DNA from: Propionibacteriaceae bacterium | GTDB lineage: Bacteria > Actinomycetota > Actinomycetes > Propionibacteriales > Propionibacteriaceae | Direction: 5' to 3' | NCBI GenBank assembly: GCA_031272825.1 | Contig: JAISTE010000015.1 | Span: 1-33,873 of the forward strand | DNA length: 33,873 nucleotides | Part shown: positions 1 to 10,790 of the stretch, one piece after another | Layout: every line of letters begins with the position of its first letter | Position numbering within the stretch: position 1 is the first letter of the stretch | Position numbers and translations under genes: made by a program | Notes under the pieces: model-generated | Databases searched by the model: none | Told to the model about the DNA's origin: nothing | Seen by the model: the letters and a program-made list of their open reading frames with translations, nothing else

Positions 1-544
1 TGGCCGCAATCAGCGAAGATTTCCCCGCAGAAGGAAAGCCCACCAGGCCGATGTCAGCAACGACCTTGAGCTCCATGTTGATCTTGCGGCTCTCGCCCTC
101 TTCGCCCAGGAGTGCGAAGCCGGGGGCCTTACGTGTCGATGACGCCAGCGCGGCGTTGCCTAAGCCTCCGCGTCCGCCCTGGGCTACGACCAGCTCGGAA
201 TCGGCCCCGGTGAGGTCGGCGAGCAGCTCGCCGGTTTCGGCATCGGTGACCACCGTGCCGTCCGGCACCTTGAGCACGACGTCCTCGCCGTTTGCCCCGT
301 TGCGAAGATCGCCCCTGCCCTGATCGCCGTTTCCGGCCTTGCGCTCGGAGTAGCGGTGATATTCGACGAGCGTAGTCAGCCCCGGATCGACGCGCAGGAT
401 CACCGACCCGCCGTTTCCGCCGTTGCCGCCGTCAGGCCCGCCCAGGGGCTTGAACTTCTCGCGTTTCACGGACGCAACGCCGTTGCCGCCCTTACCAGCG
501 ACGACGGTCAGGGTTACTTTGTCAACAAAGCTCGGAATTGCCAC
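1..544 (-). CDS. obg: GTPase Obg/CgtA, partial (C-terminal part runs off the left window edge)
   Basis: Minus-strand translation from GTG at 544: [62 protein letters not shown]...[18 protein letters not shown]. Glycine-rich Obg fold plus G1 P-loop. Absent from the ORF track because it is truncated and starts with GTG. Confidence 0.95.
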   Translation of the reverse strand, partial: MAIPSFVDKVTLTVVAGKGGNGVASVKREKFKPLGGPDGGNGGNGGSVILRVDPGLTTLVEYHRYSERKAGNGDQGRGDLRNGANGEDVVLKVPDGTVVTDAETGELLADLTGADSELVVAQGGRGGLGNAALASSTRKAPGFALLGEEGESRKINMELKVVADIGLVGFPSAGKSSLIAA

Positions 545-577
545 AGGCTGAAGCTTAGTGGCTCGGTGGTTGGCGCC

Positions 578-1654
578 CTACTGTGCAGTCGGGCCCCACG
601 GGTTCTGCGGCTGCTGCGGCGGATTGGGCGGCTGCTGGATCGGCGGCTGCTGGTTGGGCGGCATGGTGTACCGTCCGCCGGTTTGCTGCCCAGGTTGCCC
701 TTCCGGCTGCACTTGCCCAGGCTGTCCTTGCCCAGGTTGCGGCTGTCCTGGCTGACGAACCGGCGGCTGTCCCTGCTGCTGGATCGGCGGCTGCTGCACT
801 GGCTGCCCGCCGGGCTGCTGCGGATAGCCGTACTTGGGCGTCGAACCATATTGGCCCGGCTGCCCGTACTGCTGCTGACCGTACTGCCCCTGCCCGTAGG
901 CCCCCGGCTGGCCATACTGGCCGGGCTGCTGCGGATACTGCCCGTACGGCTGATACTGCGCCTGCTGCTGGGCTTGCTTGGCTTTCTTGTTGCGCGCCAG
1001 CACGATGACGAGCACGATCACCGCCACGACGACCACCAGCGCGATACCCAAGATGATCCAGGTCGTCGGGTTCAACCCTGCACCCGAGCTAAAGAGCCCG
1101 CCGGCGTCTTTCCCGGAGGCCAGCAGCCCCTCGCTGGAGAACAGCTCGCTGACCTGCGTCCAGGTGACGGTCGTTCCCGAGACCGTGCTGGTACCGCTGT
1201 GCTCGGTGACCTCGCCGGGGAACGTGACGGAAATCTTGAATGCGGAGAACATGGTATCGAGGCTGGTGCTCGCACCCGGATAACCGGAAAGCTCGGATTC
1301 GTCGACCTTCAGTTTGAAGGTGTACAGCCCGTCGGCGTGCGTGATGCCCTGATCCACAGAATCGCTGTTGAACCCGTCGATCGACTGGGTACCGGTGATT
1401 TCGCAGGAGATGTACTCACCGTCGTCGACGGCCTTGGTCTGGATATCGGTATCGGAGGAGAGGGAAGAGCCGAGCTTGTCGCACACGTTGTCCTCGGTGA
1501 CCTCGGCCATGGACGCGTAGTCTTTCTCGATACCGACGACCGCCTGAAGCTGGACGTCGTTGTCACCCTTGATATCGACATTCATCTCAAGTTTCACGCA
1601 GCCGGCAAGCACCAGCAGCAAGGGAACGAGAACCAGATATTTTTTCACTGCCAC
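578..1654 (-). CDS. LppM-like lipoprotein with C-terminal TM helix and long Q/P/G/Y-rich tail
   Basis: MAVKKYLVLVPLLLVLAGCVKLEMNVDIKGDNDVQL...: signal peptide with lipobox LAGC, late TM helix (TTWIILGIALVVVVAVIVLVIVLA), then QPYGQYPQQPGQYGQPG... low-complexity tail. Confidence 0.8.
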   Translation of the reverse strand: MAVKKYLVLVPLLLVLAGCVKLEMNVDIKGDNDVQLQAVVGIEKDYASMAEVTEDNVCDKLGSSLSSDTDIQTKAVDDGEYISCEITGTQSIDGFNSDSVDQGITHADGLYTFKLKVDESELSGYPGASTSLDTMFSAFKISVTFPGEVTEHSGTSTVSGTTVTWTQVSELFSSEGLLASGKDAGGLFSSGAGLNPTTWIILGIALVVVVAVIVLVIVLARNKKAKQAQQQAQYQPYGQYPQQPGQYGQPGAYGQGQYGQQQYGQPGQYGSTPKYGYPQQPGGQPVQQPPIQQQGQPPVRQPGQPQPGQGQPGQVQPEGQPGQQTGGRYTMPPNQQPPIQQPPNPPQQPQNPWGPTAQ

Positions 1655-1682
1655 TCCGATCTAGGACTAGGGCCAGAGTAGC

Positions 1683-1719
1683 AAAATGGGGATGCCCTGC
1701 GAGAGGACATCCCCATTTT
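1683..1719 (-). terminator. Rho-independent-type hairpin downstream of rpmA
   Basis: Perfect 12-bp inverted repeat AAAATGGGGATG (1683-1694) / CATCCCCATTTT (1708-1719) between the rpmA stop and the lipoprotein gene. Confidence 0.75.
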
Positions 1720-1734
1720 GGAAGTTTGTGAAAA

Positions 1735-1983
1735 TCAGGCCTGCACGTCTACAACCCTGCGGCCTCGGCGGGTGCCGAACGTCACTTTGCCCTCACGGAG
1801 AGCGAACAGGGTGTCGTCGCCGCCGCGGCCCACGCCCTCACCGGGGTGGAAGTGGGTGCCGTGCTGGCGAACGATAATTTCGCCGGTGCCGACGAGCTCG
1901 CCGCCGTAGCGCTTAACGCCGAGACGCTGTGCGTTGGAATCGCGGCCGTTCCTCGAGGAGGATGCGCCCTTCTTATGTGCCAT
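1735..1983 (-). CDS. rpmA: 50S ribosomal protein L27
   Basis: [62 protein letters not shown]: canonical L27. Confidence 0.98.
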   Translation of the reverse strand: MAHKKGASSSRNGRDSNAQRLGVKRYGGELVGTGEIIVRQHGTHFHPGEGVGRGGDDTLFALREGKVTFGTRRGRRVVDVQA

Positions 1984-1995
1984 TTCTTATCTCCT

Positions 1996-2304
1996 CTAGC
2001 TCTCGATAGCGGTGACTTTGACCTGCGTGTAGCGCTGGCGGTGGCCCTGGCGCTTCTTGTAGCCGGTCTTGTTCTTGTACTTGAGGATGTGGATCTTGGG
2101 GCCCTTGGTCTCGGCCAGCACTTCAGCGGAAACCTTGGCCTTGCCGAGCTTGCCCATGTCCGAGGTGACGACGTCGCCGTCAACCAGGAGGACAGGAGCG
2201 AGTTCGACCGAATCTCCGACTGCTGCATCGACCAGGTCGATATTCACAACGTCACCAACAGCCACCTTGTGCTGCCGCGACCCGCTGCGCACGATTGCGT
2301 ACAC
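1996..2304 (-). CDS. rplU: 50S ribosomal protein L21
   Basis: [44 protein letters not shown]...[22 protein letters not shown] start at 2304 chosen over the upstream ATG in the ORF track. Confidence 0.96.
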   Translation of the reverse strand: MYAIVRSGSRQHKVAVGDVVNIDLVDAAVGDSVELAPVLLVDGDVVTSDMGKLGKAKVSAEVLAETKGPKIHILKYKNKTGYKKRQGHRQRYTQVKVTAIES

Positions 2305-2518
2305 GTCTAACTCGCTCTCTTCGCTTTTTGCATACCTTCGGTGAAAACACCGACGGCCTACTGTACTCGCGAACGCCAAGCCGGTGCAAATACATGAGCC
2401 GGGGGACGACCCCCAGCCCCCCGGGCGAAGTGGGCACGTCCGGTTCGCGGCTTACCGCGCCAAAGAATCGTTGTCTGTTGGATGGAAGAGTTCTGGAAAG
2501 ACTCCCCGCTAGCCTCTC

Positions 2519-4486
2519 TCACCCGAGCTGGTTGCGCCGCAACAACGAGTCCACCTGCCCGCCGACGTGCCTGACGTGCCCCTCGTCCACAACCGTGAAC
2601 TGGCTGGCATACGCCTGGTGCGCCTGGAGCAGACGGCCAAAGTCACCACCGGCGTCGTAGCTAGAACCCACGCCGATTTGCAGGAACGGAATCCCCAGCT
2701 GGGCAGCGGCCTTGGCGGCGGCGTGGTGGCAGCGGACGTGGTCGGGGTGGCCGTAGCCGCCCTCTTCGTTGTACGAAACCAGGACGTCTGCCCGCCAGTT
2801 GACCGCAGCGGCTGCGACGTCTCCCACCACCTCGTCGAGATTGGCCTTCGACAGGGCCCCGGCGGGGGAATCGTCGGCCGGGCCCGCGACTCCGTCTGCG
2901 ACCCAGGCCATGCCCGAATCCGAGTATTCGCGCTCGGCCCGGCAATCGGCGCGGTTCGGCTGCGCCCCCAAGAACCCGGCGTCTTTCGCCCCGAGCGCCG
3001 CCAACGCGTTCCGGCGCTCGGCCAGCCGCAGCTCGACCAGCCCGGCCTCGTCCAACCTCTCAACGACGTCCGGGGTCGCCTCCCCCATCTCGCCGCGGGT
3101 CGCGGTGAGCACCAGGCATTCCTTCCCCTCGCGGGCAAGCGCCAAGATCGCCGCACCGGTGGAGAGAGTTTCGTCGTCGGGGTGGGCGTGGACGAACAAG
3201 AAGCGGCGGGCAGCGGAAACGTCCGCCGCATGCCGACGGTGAGCCGGCAGCGGGACTTGATCGTCGAGTTCGCCGCCGAGCAAGGCCTGGTACAGGTGTT
3301 CCATGGAGCGAACCATGCCAGACCAGGTAAAACGCCGCGCGTGAACCCGCGAGACCGTACCCATGCGCTCCAACAGCTTCGGGCGGGAAAGCAGCTTGGT
3401 GATGGCGACCGCCCAGTCCTCGGGCTGGCGCGAATCCATCAGCTGCCCCGTCTCCCCATGTACGACGGCCTCACGCAAGCCCCCCGCAGAAGATGCGATC
3501 ACCGGGGTACCGCAGGCGGCCGATTCCAGGGCCACCAGCCCGAACGTCTCGGAGTGGGAGGTAACCAGCGACAGCTCGGCATTTCTAAACAGCCAGGCTA
3601 TGTCCTCTCGCGAGAGCGCCCCGACAAAGTGCACCATGTCCTGCAAGCCAAGCTCGGCCACCAATTGGTTCAGCATCTGCTGATACTCGGCGAAGTCGGG
3701 CGAGTCCGCCCCGGCTATCACCAGGTGCGGGCGGATCGGCTCGGCGACCTCGGCCAGCGCCCGGATCGCGAGATCGGGCGCCTTGAGCGGCTGGAGCCTG
3801 GCGGCCATGGCGATGTACTTTGCCGAAGGAATGCCCTTGAATCGCCCGGGTATTGGATCGGCAGGGCATTCGCGCCTGGGACGGAAGAGGTTCAGATCCA
3901 CCCCGGGGTGCACGATGGCTACCCGATCGGGATTGGCGCCGCAGCGCTCGATGACCGTGCGCGCCTCGGCTGCCGAGATGGCGATCACGAGGTCGGATTC
4001 TTGGGCGAGCATCGCCTCGCCGGGCACGCGCTGGGGTGATTCGGCCGGCTCGCCCTCGGCCAGCACCGAGCCGGGCTTGGCGGCGACGGAGTGGAAGGAT
4101 TGCACGTGCGGGACGCCCCTGGCCCTGGCCAGCGGCAGGGCCGCAACCCCCGACATCCAGTGCTGGGAGTGGAAGATGTCGTAGTCGGCGTCGATTCCGG
4201 CCAGCGCCTCGGTGAACTGTGGGATGTACTGGTCGATTTCAGACTTCGCAAGCGGTGCCGTCGGGCCGGCGGTGAGATGAAGCAAGCGCAGGTTTTCGGC
4301 CAACTCCAGGACGTCGGGCTGGGAAGGGTCGGATCGGCGGGTGATGAGATCGACGCGATGGCCGAGCCTGGCCAATTCTTCGGCGGCGTGCAGCTCGACG
4401 ACGTTCATCCCCCCGGCATCACCCGAACCCGGGGCGTCGGCGGGGGATGTGTGCATGGAAACCATCGCGATACGCAGCTGGGGCAT
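2519..4486 (-). CDS. Fusion protein: GT4 glycosyltransferase (MshA-like) + PIG-L deacetylase (MshB/Mca-like)
   Basis: N-terminus MPQLRIAMVSMHTSPADAPGSGDAGGMNVVELHAAEELARLGH...VHPGVDLNLFRP is MshA-like; C-terminus RRFLFVHAHPDDETLSTGAAI...EEGGYGHPDHVRCHHA has PIG-L HPDDE and GHPDH motifs. Single uninterrupted 655-aa frame. Confidence 0.88.
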   Translation of the reverse strand: MPQLRIAMVSMHTSPADAPGSGDAGGMNVVELHAAEELARLGHRVDLITRRSDPSQPDVLELAENLRLLHLTAGPTAPLAKSEIDQYIPQFTEALAGIDADYDIFHSQHWMSGVAALPLARARGVPHVQSFHSVAAKPGSVLAEGEPAESPQRVPGEAMLAQESDLVIAISAAEARTVIERCGANPDRVAIVHPGVDLNLFRPRRECPADPIPGRFKGIPSAKYIAMAARLQPLKAPDLAIRALAEVAEPIRPHLVIAGADSPDFAEYQQMLNQLVAELGLQDMVHFVGALSREDIAWLFRNAELSLVTSHSETFGLVALESAACGTPVIASSAGGLREAVVHGETGQLMDSRQPEDWAVAITKLLSRPKLLERMGTVSRVHARRFTWSGMVRSMEHLYQALLGGELDDQVPLPAHRRHAADVSAARRFLFVHAHPDDETLSTGAAILALAREGKECLVLTATRGEMGEATPDVVERLDEAGLVELRLAERRNALAALGAKDAGFLGAQPNRADCRAEREYSDSGMAWVADGVAGPADDSPAGALSKANLDEVVGDVAAAAVNWRADVLVSYNEEGGYGHPDHVRCHHAAAKAAAQLGIPFLQIGVGSSYDAGGDFGRLLQAHQAYASQFTVVDEGHVRHVGGQVDSLLRRNQLG

Positions 4487-4495
4487 GCCGGAAGT

Positions 4496-5230
4496 CTACT
4501 GAAACAGAGCCATCTCGTTGCGTCTGGCGAAGCGAGGCGGCGTCTCCAGCCTGACGTCGATGAAGCGCCTTACCGTGCGCACCAGGGCGCGGGATGCGGC
4601 GGGAAGCCGGGCCATGTCTTGTTCCGTTCGCGCGGCCAGCCCGTGCCCCTGACCCTCCATGGCTTCGAGTTTTGCCAGCTTCTGGCCTTCGGTCTCCAGG
4701 GCTGACTCGATCTCCTTGGGCGTTCCCATCGGATCTTCTGTGCCTTGAACCAGCAGCGAGTCTCCGGCAACCCGGGCCAGTTCATGTACGGAAATCCGCC
4801 ACGGATAGCCGACGGGATGCAGCGGGAAACCGAGCAGCACCAGCCCCCGCTGGGGTTGGGCGTAGCAGCGGCAGGCGACGCGCGCACCCGCAGAACGCCC
4901 GCCGGCGACCATCGGCAGCCCGGGGAAGAGCACCGGCATCTCCGCCAGCGCGGCTTTCCAAGCGGTATCGAGGGTTTGGGCCGGGCCCGCGGCGTCGCGG
5001 CCCAAGACCCGCCAGGGCTGCTCGAAGCGCACGACCGCGATCCCTACGGGCGGCAACCCGCTTGCCAGCGCCTCCAGGTCGGGAGCGTCGACGCCTGCGC
5101 GGGCCCCGTGACCGAGCAGCAGCACCGCGCGCGCATCGAACGCCGGGTCAATGTACAGACGCCCGAGACCAGCCGGAGTGGCCACCTCCATAACGGCCTG
5201 GTCTGTAATCGCGTAGCGCATGACCTCCAT
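4496..5230 (-). CDS. Small alpha/beta hydrolase (KANL3/Tex30-like family)
   Basis: LLLGHGARAGVDAPDLEALASGL...PMVAGGRSAGARVACRCYA...GLVLLGFPLHPVG...LLVQGTEDPMG: GHG oxyanion loop, GRSAGA nucleophile elbow. Confidence 0.75.
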   Translation of the reverse strand: MEVMRYAITDQAVMEVATPAGLGRLYIDPAFDARAVLLLGHGARAGVDAPDLEALASGLPPVGIAVVRFEQPWRVLGRDAAGPAQTLDTAWKAALAEMPVLFPGLPMVAGGRSAGARVACRCYAQPQRGLVLLGFPLHPVGYPWRISVHELARVAGDSLLVQGTEDPMGTPKEIESALETEGQKLAKLEAMEGQGHGLAARTEQDMARLPAASRALVRTVRRFIDVRLETPPRFARRNEMALFQ

Positions 5231-5407
5231 ACAACAAGAGTCGGTTTTCAGCGCGGTTACAGATTACTTTCCCGTACGTTTCATTTGTCCTTGCTTGCCA
5301 ATGCTTTGGGCTTAAGCCCTTCGGCCCCGCATTCGCTGTGGGGCGGAAGAACTCACAAAACCAAGACAACTGCGATCACCGACTCTTGACTTCCCGAGTT
5401 TTCTGGC

Positions 5408-5567
5408 CGTCATCCCGCGCGTGAGCGAAGCGAGGTCATGCTGCGCGTAGTCGCAGTACGCGGGATCTCTCCCTATAACGCGGCGAGATGCTATTCGTCG
5501 CTTCGCTCCTTGAGACCGGGGCGGGGACTGCGTCCCGCTGCAGTCTGCGACTGCGCGCAGCATGACG
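5408..5567 (+). repeat. Palindromic interspersed element copy A (nested/composite)
   Basis: cgtcatcccgcgcgtgagcgaagcgaggtcatgctgcgcgtagtcgcag...tattcgtcgcttcgctccttgagaccggggcggggactgcgtcccgctgcagtctgcgactgcgcgcagcatgacg; shares its long core with 26070-26309 and 26953-27092. Confidence 0.85.
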
Positions 5568-5668
5568 GGGTAGTGTGCATCCAGTCGCACTTGTCCCGCC
5601 CACGCCGCCCCAATGCCCGCAAATGCGGACATACCCATCCCCCTTCTGGCCCGTGAGAGAATTCCCAC

Positions 5669-7681
<2,013 letters not shown>

Positions 7682-7709
7682 CGCCCGTCATCGGGCGCAA
7701 CCAAACCTC

Positions 7710-7797
7710 GTCATCGGGCGCGAAGTCGCAGGATCCCAACGCACGATGATGCACCGAAGCAAGTTAGATCCTGCGACTTCGCGCAGGATGACGGGTG
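7710..7797. repeat. Palindromic element copy B between convergent nadE and rne
   Basis: Perfect 18-bp inverted repeat GCGCGAAGTCGCAGGATC (7718-7735) / GATCCTGCGACTTCGCGC (7767-7784) with outer cgtcat.../...gatgacgg ends. Confidence 0.85.
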
Positions 7798-7838
7798 GGT
7801 TATTCCCTAACCCCTAGGGTAGGGAACAACCCTAACCT

Positions 7839-10409
7839 CTACTTCCTGCCGCCCTTGCGGCCGCTCTTCTTGCCGCCCTTGTGCTTGCGGTCGCCGCCGT
7901 CGGCGGGGGCCTGCGTCGCAACCGGGGCATCGTGAATGTGGTAGCCGCGGCCATTACATGTCTCGCAGGGCACGGTGAACGCCTCAGCCAACCCGGTGCC
8001 GATCTTCTTGCGGGTCATCTGCACCAGGCCAAGCGACGAAACCTCGGCGACCTGGTGACGCGTGCGGTCGCGGCCCAGAGCCTCGACCAGCCTGCGCAGC
8101 AGCAACTCGCGGTTGGCGGGCAGCACCATGTCGATGAAGTCGATGACGATGATTCCGCCGATGTCGCGAAGCCTGAGCTGGCGCACGATCTCCTCGGCGG
8201 CCTCCAGGTTGTTGGCGGTGACCGTCGCCTCCAGGTTTCCGGCGCTGCCGGTAAACCTGCCGGTGTTGACGTCGATGACGGTCATAGCCTCCGTGCGGTC
8301 AATCACCAGCGAGCCGCCCGACGGCAGGTAGACCTTGCGCTCCAGGGCCTTCATCACCTGCTCTTGGACGCGGTGGAAGTCGAACAGGTCACCGTTCTTC
8401 TCCCGATCCCAGCGCACCAGGCGGTCGGCGAGCTGCGGGGCGACGTGCTGGATGTAGGCGGAGATCGTCTCGTAGGCGTCGTCGATCTCGCCGTTGCCGT
8501 CGATCACGAGCTTCGAGAAATCCTCGGAGAACAGGTCGCGCACAATGCGGATGGTGAGGTCAGGCTCGGAGTAGAGCAGCTGCGGGGCTCCCCCGGCGGC
8601 GGCTTTCTTTTCGATGACCTCCCACTGGGCCTTCACTCGGTTGACGTCGCGGATCAGCTCTTCCTCGGAAGCCCCCTCGGCGGCGGTTCGGATGATGACC
8701 GACGCCTTGGATGGTATCAGCGAATCCAGGATGGACTTCAGGCGGTGACGCTCGTTCTCGGGCAGCTTGCGCGAGACGCCAGAGAGGTGGCCGCCCGGCG
8801 AATAGACGATATAGCGCCCTGGCAAGGACATATGTGCCGTCAGGCGCGCACCCTTGGTACCGACCGGATCTTTGGTGACCTGAACGACGACCGTCTGGCC
8901 GGGCTTGAAAGCCTGCTCGATCTTCTTGTTCTGGCCGGTCAGATCGAAGGCCTCCCAGTCCACCTCACCCGCGTACAGCACGGCGTTGCGGTGGCGGCCG
9001 ATGTCGATGAACGCGGCCTCCATCGAAGGCAGCACGTTCTGAACCTTGCCCAGGTAGATGTTGCCGATCATTCCCGCAGATGACGGACGGTCGACGTAGT
9101 GTTCGACCAGAACCCCGTCTTCCATGACGGCCAACTGCGCGTAGTCCTCCGTCTGGCGGATGAGCATCATCCGGTCTACGGATTCGCGGCGGGCCAAGAA
9201 CTCGGACTCGCTCAGGATCGGGGCGCGGCGGCGCGAGGCCGTGCGGCCCTCCCTGCGGCGCTGGCGCTTGGCCTCGACGCGGGTGGAGCCTTCGATTCCG
9301 GAAACCTCGTCCTTCACCGGCTTGTTGTTGCGCTTGGGATCGCGCACGCGCACGACCACGTTCTCCGGGTCGTCGTCGGCCTCGCCTAGGGCCTCTCCCC
9401 TGCGGCGGCGGCGACGGCGGCGGCGGCCCGTGCCGTCTTCCTCGCCTTCGGCGCCGGTCTCGGTCTGCTCGTTAGTCTCGGCCTGTTCTTGGGCTTCGGG
9501 CTGTTCTTGGGTTTCGGCGACCGCCTCAGAATCGCCGTTCTCCATCAGCTCTTCGCCGTCCTCGGAGCGGCGGCGGCGCCGGCCTCCTCTGCGGCGACGG
9601 CGGCGGTGAACCTCGCCGTCCTCGCTCTCATCCCCTGAAATGGCCGCCACCAGGGCATCGAGCGCCTCGGCGGCGTGCGGATCGACGGTCTTCTCGGCCT
9701 TGCGGTCGGCCACTTTGGACTTGAGCTGGGCCAGCTCGGCCTCCAGCGGATCGGTCGGGGTATCGGCTTTGGCTTCTTGCGCCTTTTGGGGTTCGGCGGC
9801 TTTCGCGGACTCGGGGGCCGGGGTCGCCTCGGGAGCGGCGTTCACCCACTTGGATTTCTTGGGGGCGGGAGCCTTGCGCGCTTCGGCCGCAGGGGTTTCT
9901 ATCGCCGGGGTTTGGGCAGCCGGGATTTGGGCAGCTGCAGGAACTTCAGTCCCGGCGTCGGCCGCATTCTCGGCGCTCTTGGTGGTGCGCTTGCGGGTGC
10001 GGCGAACCGGGGCGGGCTTTTCCTCGCTGGTCGCGGTGTCAGCCGGTGCGCTGGCCGCGGCTTCTTCTTTGGGAGCCTCGGACTTCGCGGTTTCGGCGTT
10101 CTCGGCCTTCGGCTCAACCTTCTTGCGGGTGCGCTTGGGCTTGGGAGCCTCCTCGGCGGCAACGGGTGCAGCGTCCTCGGCAGAGCTATCTGCTGCAGCT
10201 TCCGTCTTGGGTGCGGCCTTCTTGCGCGTACGCTTGGGCTTGTCTTCAGCCGTCGTTTCCGCAGTTTCAACGGCGGACGGAGCTTCGGCGGCCTTCGCCG
10301 CTTCGGCTGCTTTGTCTGCTTCTATCTGTGCTTTGGTGCGCCGACGCCTCGGGGCCTTCGGCGCTTCAGCTTCCGGCGTGGCGGTAGGTTGAACTTCGTC
10401 TTCGAGCAT
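7839..10409 (-). CDS. rne: Ribonuclease E/G family protein with long disordered N-terminal extension
   Basis: VEHYVDRPSSAGMIGNIYLGKVQNVLPSMEAAFIDIGRHRNAVLYAGE (S1-like), VIDVNTGRFTG, GGIIVIDFIDM, VQMTRKKIG, CETCNGRGY Zn-link motif; N-terminal Ala/Lys/Arg-rich region. Confidence 0.95.
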   Translation of the reverse strand: MLEDEVQPTATPEAEAPKAPRRRRTKAQIEADKAAEAAKAAEAPSAVETAETTAEDKPKRTRKKAAPKTEAAADSSAEDAAPVAAEEAPKPKRTRKKVEPKAENAETAKSEAPKEEAAASAPADTATSEEKPAPVRRTRKRTTKSAENAADAGTEVPAAAQIPAAQTPAIETPAAEARKAPAPKKSKWVNAAPEATPAPESAKAAEPQKAQEAKADTPTDPLEAELAQLKSKVADRKAEKTVDPHAAEALDALVAAISGDESEDGEVHRRRRRRGGRRRRRSEDGEELMENGDSEAVAETQEQPEAQEQAETNEQTETGAEGEEDGTGRRRRRRRRRGEALGEADDDPENVVVRVRDPKRNNKPVKDEVSGIEGSTRVEAKRQRRREGRTASRRRAPILSESEFLARRESVDRMMLIRQTEDYAQLAVMEDGVLVEHYVDRPSSAGMIGNIYLGKVQNVLPSMEAAFIDIGRHRNAVLYAGEVDWEAFDLTGQNKKIEQAFKPGQTVVVQVTKDPVGTKGARLTAHMSLPGRYIVYSPGGHLSGVSRKLPENERHRLKSILDSLIPSKASVIIRTAAEGASEEELIRDVNRVKAQWEVIEKKAAAGGAPQLLYSEPDLTIRIVRDLFSEDFSKLVIDGNGEIDDAYETISAYIQHVAPQLADRLVRWDREKNGDLFDFHRVQEQVMKALERKVYLPSGGSLVIDRTEAMTVIDVNTGRFTGSAGNLEATVTANNLEAAEEIVRQLRLRDIGGIIVIDFIDMVLPANRELLLRRLVEALGRDRTRHQVAEVSSLGLVQMTRKKIGTGLAEAFTVPCETCNGRGYHIHDAPVATQAPADGGDRKHKGGKKSGRKGGRK

Positions 10410-10790
10410 ATGCGCTCCTCAATGTCACTTGTCGCGGTGACCAGGTCTCAGGGTGCGCCTGGTTCGCGAGCAATAAAGCCTTTCGTGAGGGCCGCCAGCC
10501 TCCGCGGTCGTTTCCGTCGCGGTGAAGCTCCCCATGCGCCTGGGTGGCAACCCTGATGATCTTGTGATCGGCCTCTATTCTTCCACAAGATAACAATCTG
10601 GTCACAAAACCAAGCGTTTGCGCTTGTGAAAGCAGTGTGGCGACGGACGAACGCGTGTTTGCCGTCTGCCGTCAAAATCCCAACTTCCCTACCCCGTAAC
10701 ACTTGCCATCTGCCCTGCACGCGGGCAATATATTTTCACGAACCGGTTCAGGTTCGTCCCCCGGCTTCGGCCACAAATGCAGGAGAGACG

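Noticed and set aside
356-1681. 441-aa plus-strand ORF and 2567-4039 plus-strand ORF
   Set aside because: Overlap obg/lipoprotein and the MshA fusion antisense; the minus-strand products have clear motifs and these do not.
2305-2379. N-terminal extension of L21 ([25 protein letters not shown])
   Set aside because: L21 conventionally begins at (M/V)YAIV; the extension lies in the leader region.
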